Positions 59,241-64,000 of a stretch of 64,000 nt of DNA are shown in pieces. How positions within the stretch are numbered: the stretch's first letter is position 1; every line of letters starts with the position of its first letter. This stretch comes from Paraflavitalea soli (GTDB lineage: Bacteria > Bacteroidota > Bacteroidia > Chitinophagales > Chitinophagaceae), in contig NZ_CP032157.1 of the NCBI RefSeq assembly GCF_003555545.1, positions 5,522,546 through 5,586,545 on the forward strand, in the 5' to 3' direction. Made by a program: the position numbers and the translations under genes. A model generated the notes under the pieces. That model was not told the DNA's origin and ran no database searches. It saw only the letters and a list, made by a program, of their open reading frames with translations.

Positions 59241-60164
59241 TTAAAAACGTTCTTCTACCAGCTCCTTATTGATCCAGGCGCCTGCTTTATTGCCGGCCGC
59301 CGCTGCTGCAGCTACCGAACGCATCATGCTCGAATTATCACCTGCTACGTATACGCCCGGCACATTTGTTTTCCCAAACTCATCTGCCTGCAGAAAACCC
59401 TGCTCCGTGCGCGTACACCCCAATGCTTCAGGGATATCGCAATGTTGCCGAAAAGCCGGCTTGTGAAACATTGCATCTACTTCCAGCACCGATCCATCAG
59501 CCAGGCGAATGGCAGTTATATAACCATCGTTATGTACCAACTCCTGAAGGGGTGTTTCAATAATAGGGATATTATGTTGTTGTAATTTATCCGTTAATGC
59601 TGCCCCCAGCGTAGAGGAGCCATTGGTCAATAAGACCAGGTTCTGACTCCACTGGTGTAAGAGCCGCACATATTCAAAAGCCATCTCTCCATTGGCTAAT
59701 ACGGCCAGCTTATTTCCCTTTACTTCATACCCGTGACAATAGGGGCAATGCAGTACAGAAATGCCCCAGCAGGCAGCAAAGCCAGGCAGGTTGGGCATAA
59801 TGTCCGCTATGCCGGTGGCAAATAATAATTTCGAAGCTGTATACTGCTCTCCCGATGCCGCCTTGATAGTAAAATGATCTCCGTTGCGCTGTGCCTCTGT
59901 CACCTTTCCCTGGATAAATTGCACAGTGGGATAGGCCAGCACCTGTTTCAACGCAAGCTGGGCAATAGCTCCGGGCTTCTCACCATCCTGGGTGATGAAA
60001 TTATGGGAGTGGGGCGTTTGCCGGTTGCAGGGCAAACCGCTGTCCACTATTAACACCCTGCGCAATGACCTGCCAAGGGTCATGGCAGCAGCCAGGCCGG
60101 CATAGCTTCCGCCAACAATGATCACATCAAATAATCCTTTGGGAATGGTACTTGTTGTCTCCAT
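59241..60164 (-). CDS. Thioredoxin-reductase-like FAD/NAD(P) oxidoreductase
   Basis: A 307-residue flavoprotein with FAD-binding GGSYAGLAAAMTLG at 17-30, a redox CPYCHGYEV motif in the middle (Cys-x-x-Cys), and the C-terminal VPGVYVAGDNSSMMRSVAAAAAAGNKAGAWIN. The second dinucleotide-binding site (KLAVLANGEMAFEYVRLLHQW) is degenerate, lacking the usual GGGNSA glycines. The physiological partner is uncertain; it may reduce another dithiol protein. There is no trxA gene nearby. Confidence 0.85.
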   Translation of the reverse strand: METTSTIPKGLFDVIIVGGSYAGLAAAMTLGRSLRRVLIVDSGLPCNRQTPHSHNFITQDGEKPGAIAQLALKQVLAYPTVQFIQGKVTEAQRNGDHFTIKAASGEQYTASKLLFATGIADIMPNLPGFAACWGISVLHCPYCHGYEVKGNKLAVLANGEMAFEYVRLLHQWSQNLVLLTNGSSTLGAALTDKLQQHNIPIIETPLQELVHNDGYITAIRLADGSVLEVDAMFHKPAFRQHCDIPEALGCTRTEQGFLQADEFGKTNVPGVYVAGDNSSMMRSVAAAAAAGNKAGAWINKELVEERF

Positions 60165-60393
60165 AAGACCAAAGGTAAGTATTTATTACTATTTGCAACT
60201 ATATTGCATTATTGTTATCCTGTTCAGTATTCACCCTCCACGCAAGTCCAGGTTACTTACTCACCCACCCCAGCCAATCATCATCCCTTATCGTTACTGA
60301 CTCACTCTGGCCTCCTTATTCCCCAATAAATATTAGCTTTAAATCATACAGCGTGACCAAGCTTAGTGCTGCCTGTAACAATGTGAGAAATTT

Positions 60394-62496
60394 ATGATGA
60401 GAAGACTATTACTAATTGCTTTACTTATACCGCTTCTTTCTATCCCTGCCCATGCCAGGCAAATAGAGGATAATAAACTGGTGCAATTAAAAGCACAACT
60501 GCCCTTTACTACCGGAACATCCAAAGTTGATTGCCTGAATATGATTGCGGCGCGGTATGTTCATAGCTACACCATTAAAGCCGATTCTGCCATTGTTTAT
60601 ACCAGCCAGGCAGTTTATGAAGCACAAAGGATGGGTTATCAAAAAGGCCTTTGTTTTGCTGCCAGCCTGCATGCCAACACTTTCCTGCAGCTCTCAAAGC
60701 CCAAAGAAGGGCTGCCCTGGTACCGGCTTTCCACCCAACTGGCAACAGAAATAAAAAACGACACCATGGCTGCCTTTGGTTACAGGGGTATCGGTCAGGC
60801 CCTCTGGTATGAAGGCAATTTCCAACAGGCCATAGATACTATCACCTTGTCCATTCAATACTTCAGAAAGCTCAACATGGAAAGGCAAATTTTAGACGCC
60901 ATCATGACGATCAGTACCATCTACGGCAACCAGGGCAATTATGAAAAGGCCTTTGAAGGCGCACAGCAAGCCCTGGTGTTAAGTGAAGAACTGAATGATG
61001 TAGCCAACAAAGTTTTATCACTCACAGAAATAGGCAAGTCTTACAGGAATATCGGCGATTATACCAGCGCATTGGAATATTATAAAAAAGCCAATGACTG
61101 CCATCCTGGAAAAAGCTATTGGTGCAACAGGCACCTGATGCAGTCGATGGGAGACCTCTATTGCAATCTGCAAAAATTTGATTCGGCCAGGGACTTTTAC
61201 CAGCAAAGTTTTAATGGCAACCCTGGTAGCAAATCGACGCAGCTACGGTTAGCCGAATACTACCTGCTCCGTCAGCAATATGATTCTGCACATACACTGT
61301 TTACCTATTTATACGATACCTTAAAGCCAGGAGGTGAAAAACATTTATTCCTGTACTCCATATTGGGTTTAGGCAAAGTATACCTTATCAAAAAAGACTT
61401 TGCAAAAGCAAAGCAATACGCCCTGGAAGCATTGGCATTGGCACAGGAAAAGAATGCGAGGCTCAATATCCGCAATGCCTATGAGCTGCTGGCCAATATT
61501 TATGAAGGATTACGCCAACCAGCGCTCGCTTATAGCTACTACAAGCAATACGTTCAAATGAAAGAGGCCGTATTGAACGATCAGCTAAAAGGAAAACTCT
61601 TTGAATTCCGGCGCATCGCAGAAGACGATAAGCGGGTAGCCCAGATAAAACTCCTGGAACAGGAAAAGCTCATTACGCAGGAAAAACTCAGGGGTAACCA
61701 GCTATTAAGAAATATCCTGATGGGAGGCCTCCTGCTACTGGCAGTCCTGAGCCTTGCGTTATTAGGCAATATCTCCCTGAAACGTAAAAATGAAAAGCTG
61801 CGCAATGAAAGGATACAGAAAGACCTGGAACACCGTACCACTGAACTTGAAATGCAGGCCCTGCGGGCGCAAATGAACCCTCATTTTATTTTTAACTGCC
61901 TTAGCTCCATCAATCGTTTTATCCTTAAAAACGAGCCCGACAAAGCCTCTGATTACCTTACCCGCTTTTCCAGGCTTATTCGCCTCGTACTCATCAATTC
62001 TCAAAAGCCGCTCATAGTACTGGAAGATGAGATCGAAATGCTGCGTCTCTACCTGGAAATGGAACAGCTCCGTTTCAAAAACAGTTTCGATTATAGCATT
62101 ATCTATAACAATGATATAGAGCCATCCAACATATTACTTCCACCTTTACTACTCCAGCCCTTCTGTGAAAATGCTATCTGGCATGGATTAATGCACAAAG
62201 AAGGCCATGGCCAGCTATCGGTAGCTTTTAGTATGCGGAATAATATTCTAAATTGCATTATTACAGACAATGGGATCGGGCGGGCCCGTGCTGCGGAGAT
62301 CAAAAGCAAATCGGCCGAGAAAATAAAATCCTTAGGCATTAAACTAACGGCAGACCGCCTGGCGCTCTTTAATGAAGACAGGTCTGTGCAACATTTTTAT
62401 AGAATAGAAGACATTACCGACGAACTGGGCAATACTACCGGCACCCAGGTCACGGTAGAGATCAGGTACAAGGAATTCCTGCAGGAAACAGTTTGA
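60394..62496 (+). CDS. TPR-containing LytS-type sensor histidine kinase
   Basis: A 700-residue membrane protein. A signal peptide (about 1-20, ...PAHARQ) is followed by about eight TPR units (periplasmic), then a coiled segment, one transmembrane helix at about 440-460 (NILMGGLLLLAVLSLALLGNI), a short coiled coil and the His_kinase domain with His497 in QMNPHFIFNCLSSINRF. The HATPase_c domain (LLLQPFCENAIWHGLMHK; ITDNGIGRARAAEIK) follows. This domain order is common in Bacteroidota. The partner regulator gene starts 10 bp after its stop. Confidence 0.92.
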   Translation: MMRRLLLIALLIPLLSIPAHARQIEDNKLVQLKAQLPFTTGTSKVDCLNMIAARYVHSYTIKADSAIVYTSQAVYEAQRMGYQKGLCFAASLHANTFLQLSKPKEGLPWYRLSTQLATEIKNDTMAAFGYRGIGQALWYEGNFQQAIDTITLSIQYFRKLNMERQILDAIMTISTIYGNQGNYEKAFEGAQQALVLSEELNDVANKVLSLTEIGKSYRNIGDYTSALEYYKKANDCHPGKSYWCNRHLMQSMGDLYCNLQKFDSARDFYQQSFNGNPGSKSTQLRLAEYYLLRQQYDSAHTLFTYLYDTLKPGGEKHLFLYSILGLGKVYLIKKDFAKAKQYALEALALAQEKNARLNIRNAYELLANIYEGLRQPALAYSYYKQYVQMKEAVLNDQLKGKLFEFRRIAEDDKRVAQIKLLEQEKLITQEKLRGNQLLRNILMGGLLLLAVLSLALLGNISLKRKNEKLRNERIQKDLEHRTTELEMQALRAQMNPHFIFNCLSSINRFILKNEPDKASDYLTRFSRLIRLVLINSQKPLIVLEDEIEMLRLYLEMEQLRFKNSFDYSIIYNNDIEPSNILLPPLLLQPFCENAIWHGLMHKEGHGQLSVAFSMRNNILNCIITDNGIGRARAAEIKSKSAEKIKSLGIKLTADRLALFNEDRSVQHFYRIEDITDELGNTTGTQVTVEIRYKEFLQETV

Positions 62497-62506
62497 TAAA
62501 ACGATC

Positions 62507-63259
62507 ATGATCAAAGCCATCATAGTAGACGATGAACCCTATTGTTGTGAGGTGCTCAGCACTTTGCTGGAAAGGCATGTACCCGAGGTAACGGTTGAAG
62601 CGGTATGCCATTCGGCTGCAGAGGCGATCACAGCCATTACAACCCATCCTGTTCAACTGGTCTTCCTGGATATTGAAATGCCCCATATGAATGGCTTCCA
62701 GCTGCTGGAGCGGCTGCCTGGCGTTGATTTCGACCTGATATTCACCACCAGCTACGATCAGTATGCACTCAAAGCCATCAAGTTCAGCGCCCTGGATTAC
62801 TTATTGAAGCCTATTGACCGTACGGAACTGCAGGCAGCGGTAAGAAAGGCTCTCCAGCGTTTACAACGGCCCTTACCACAGCAGCTGCAGATCCTGTTAC
62901 AAAAACTACATCAGCCATCCCAGCAGGTCAACCAGATAGCCCTGCCTACTATGGAAGGACTGCAACTCGTACCCCTTGACGCTATTATCAGTTGTGCCTC
63001 CAGCAGCAACTACACCATTATTTCACTAAAAGACAAACTTAAGATCACCGTTTCCCGTACACTTAAAGAGGTGGAAGAAATGCTGGAAGACTTTATGTTC
63101 ATGCGGGTGCATCACTCTTTTCTTGTTAACCTCAATGAGATCCGCAAGTATATCAAAGGTGAAGGTGGAAATCTTATCATGAGTGATGGATCATCAGTAG
63201 ATGTTTCGCGTAGTAAGAAAGATCAACTGTTAAAAAAATTACAACCCAGGAAGTATTGA
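62507..63259 (+). CDS. LytTR-type response regulator
   Basis: A 250-residue regulator with receiver residues Asp9-Asp10, phospho-acceptor Asp55 (LVFLDIEMPHMNGF) and Lys in YLLKPIDRTEL, then a LytTR DNA-binding domain (YTIISLKDKLKITVSRTLKEVEEMLEDFMFMRVHHSFLVNLNEIRKYIKGEGGNLIMSDGSSVDVSRSKKDQLL). It forms an operon with the TPR-LytS kinase (10 bp gap). Target genes are unknown. Confidence 0.94.
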   Translation: MIKAIIVDDEPYCCEVLSTLLERHVPEVTVEAVCHSAAEAITAITTHPVQLVFLDIEMPHMNGFQLLERLPGVDFDLIFTTSYDQYALKAIKFSALDYLLKPIDRTELQAAVRKALQRLQRPLPQQLQILLQKLHQPSQQVNQIALPTMEGLQLVPLDAIISCASSSNYTIISLKDKLKITVSRTLKEVEEMLEDFMFMRVHHSFLVNLNEIRKYIKGEGGNLIMSDGSSVDVSRSKKDQLLKKLQPRKY

Positions 63260-63373
63260 TGGTTCGCCGGGAGCCCTGATTGCTCAGTCCATTCCATAAA
63301 TCATTCAATCTTGCTGGATTTTACAATAAAGCGCCATAGCTTCAGTTATAATTCCATATACAAATCAGGCAGC

Positions 63374-64000
63374 ATGTTTAAAAAAGAAAGACAAGCCTAT
63401 ATTTTAAAACAGATCACCGACCACCAAAAAGTGATCTCTGCCGATATTTCTCAAAAGATGAATGTGTCGGAGGATACGATACGTCGTGATCTACAGGAAT
63501 TGGCCAATAAAGGCAAACTTATTAAAGTACACGGTGGCGCCTTATCGCTCGACTATACGGAAGAACATATCCAGCTGCCTCCCAAGGAGAAAACACTGCC
63601 TGATCAGGATAGCACGCTTCCTGAAACGATCATTGCAGAGAAAGCAGCCCGCCTTATCCACAGGGGCATGTTTGTGATGACCAGCGGCGGCAGCACTACC
63701 AGCCAGCTCGCACGTACACTTCCCGAAGAGCTCAAAGCCACTTTTATTTCAGGCAGCATTCAGGCCATTGTAGAATTTACCCGTCACCCTTCGATAGAGG
63801 TGATCATTATTGGTGATAAGGTCTCCAAAAATGGCAAGCTCACCGTGGGCAGTGAGGCCATTGCTAAAATAAAGCAGATAAAAGCCGATGTATGCCTCCT
63901 GGATATACCAGCCATTGATACCCAAACGGGCGTCAGCGAAATTGATTGGGAAATAGCACAGATCAAGAAAGCCATGATCGAAAGCTCGCAGAAGGTCATT
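63374..64000 (+). CDS. DeoR/GlpR-family transcriptional regulator (truncated by window end)
   Basis: The frame from ATG 63374 is open for 209 codons to the end of the window, without a stop. Residues about 3-55 form a DeoR-type winged helix (KKERQAYILKQITDHQKVISADISQKMNVSEDTIRRDLQELANKGKLIKVHGGA). The sugar-phosphate-sensing domain starts with IAEKAARLIHRGMFVMTSGGSTTSQLARTL and continues to EIDWEIAQIKKAMIESSQKVI. The family usually represses sugar or polyol catabolic genes and is released by a phosphorylated sugar. Downstream genes that could show the target are outside the window. Confidence 0.9.
   Translation, partial: MFKKERQAYILKQITDHQKVISADISQKMNVSEDTIRRDLQELANKGKLIKVHGGALSLDYTEEHIQLPPKEKTLPDQDSTLPETIIAEKAARLIHRGMFVMTSGGSTTSQLARTLPEELKATFISGSIQAIVEFTRHPSIEVIIIGDKVSKNGKLTVGSEAIAKIKQIKADVCLLDIPAIDTQTGVSEIDWEIAQIKKAMIESSQKVI

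Overview
The window reads as chromosomal DNA of a Bacteroidota member, most likely class Chitinophagia (Chitinophagaceae-like). Reasons visible in the sequence: gliding-motility genes gldD and gldE, a giant PKD-repeat protein with a type-IX-secretion type B C-terminal domain, an mS38/COX24-like 31-residue protein between a TPR lipoprotein-like gene and rng, a BirA without DNA-binding domain, a CarB without the C-terminal allosteric domain, absence of clear Shine-Dalgarno sequences, and repeated -7 promoter boxes of the form TAnnTTTG/TTCG. No rRNA, tRNA, CRISPR array, prophage or intact insertion sequence was seen.

Layout. 1-3.6 kb: ftsH and rsfS (minus) diverge from birA. 3.7-8 kb: three plus-strand envelope proteins (two LVIVD-type lipoproteins and a beta-barrel-like protein), then a minus-strand redox-looking envelope operon (c-type cytochrome lipoprotein, OB-fold protein, YceI, DUF5777 barrel). 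8.3-13.5 kb: a propeller sensor kinase, its NarL-type regulator and a TPR protein. 13.5-17.3 kb: bcp and an M23 peptidase, embedded in several short-period intergenic repeats. 17.3-22.9 kb: carB, a DinB-like protein, then a second HisKA_3/NarL two-component pair with a membrane protein. 23-24.1 kb: an unrecognised protein and a non-coding stretch with its own terminators. 24.1-34.1 kb: comEC, purH, an EamA transporter, a polysaccharide deacetylase, a LutB-like Fe-S protein, a DUF3109 protein and a TPR membrane protein. 34.1-41.4 kb: a block gldD-gldE-ssb-mutY facing hup-TPR-mS38-like-rng. 41.4-42.6 kb: a 1.2-kb gene-poor stretch with 21-bp repeats and three successive minus-strand terminators. 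42.6-52.7 kb: YugP-type metallopeptidase, radA, comF, a beta-helix lipoprotein, glutathione peroxidase, a short interrupted open frame, holB, ricT-like PSP1 gene, alpha/beta hydrolase. 52.9-58.2 kb: the 1747-residue PKD/T9SS protein. 58.4-64 kb: BI-1 family protein, thioredoxin-reductase-like flavoprotein, a LytS/LytTR two-component pair and the first part of a DeoR-type regulator that runs off the end.

Most of the window is ordinary housekeeping plus envelope functions. The unusual material is between genes: (i) a 68-codon frame (48465-48671) carrying repeated Pro-Trp motifs and broken by one TGA exactly where a third Pro-Trp would fall, enclosed by its own promoter-like sequence and a strong terminator; (ii) a family of degenerate 7- and 8-bp tandem repeats, three of which abut stop codons; (iii) two different 21-bp-period repeats at 41.7-42.1 kb together with stacked terminators implying unannotated minus-strand transcripts; (iv) a terminator-capped minus-strand unit at 23.8-24.1 kb. 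All functions below are inferred from sequence reading only; no database search or folding program was run.
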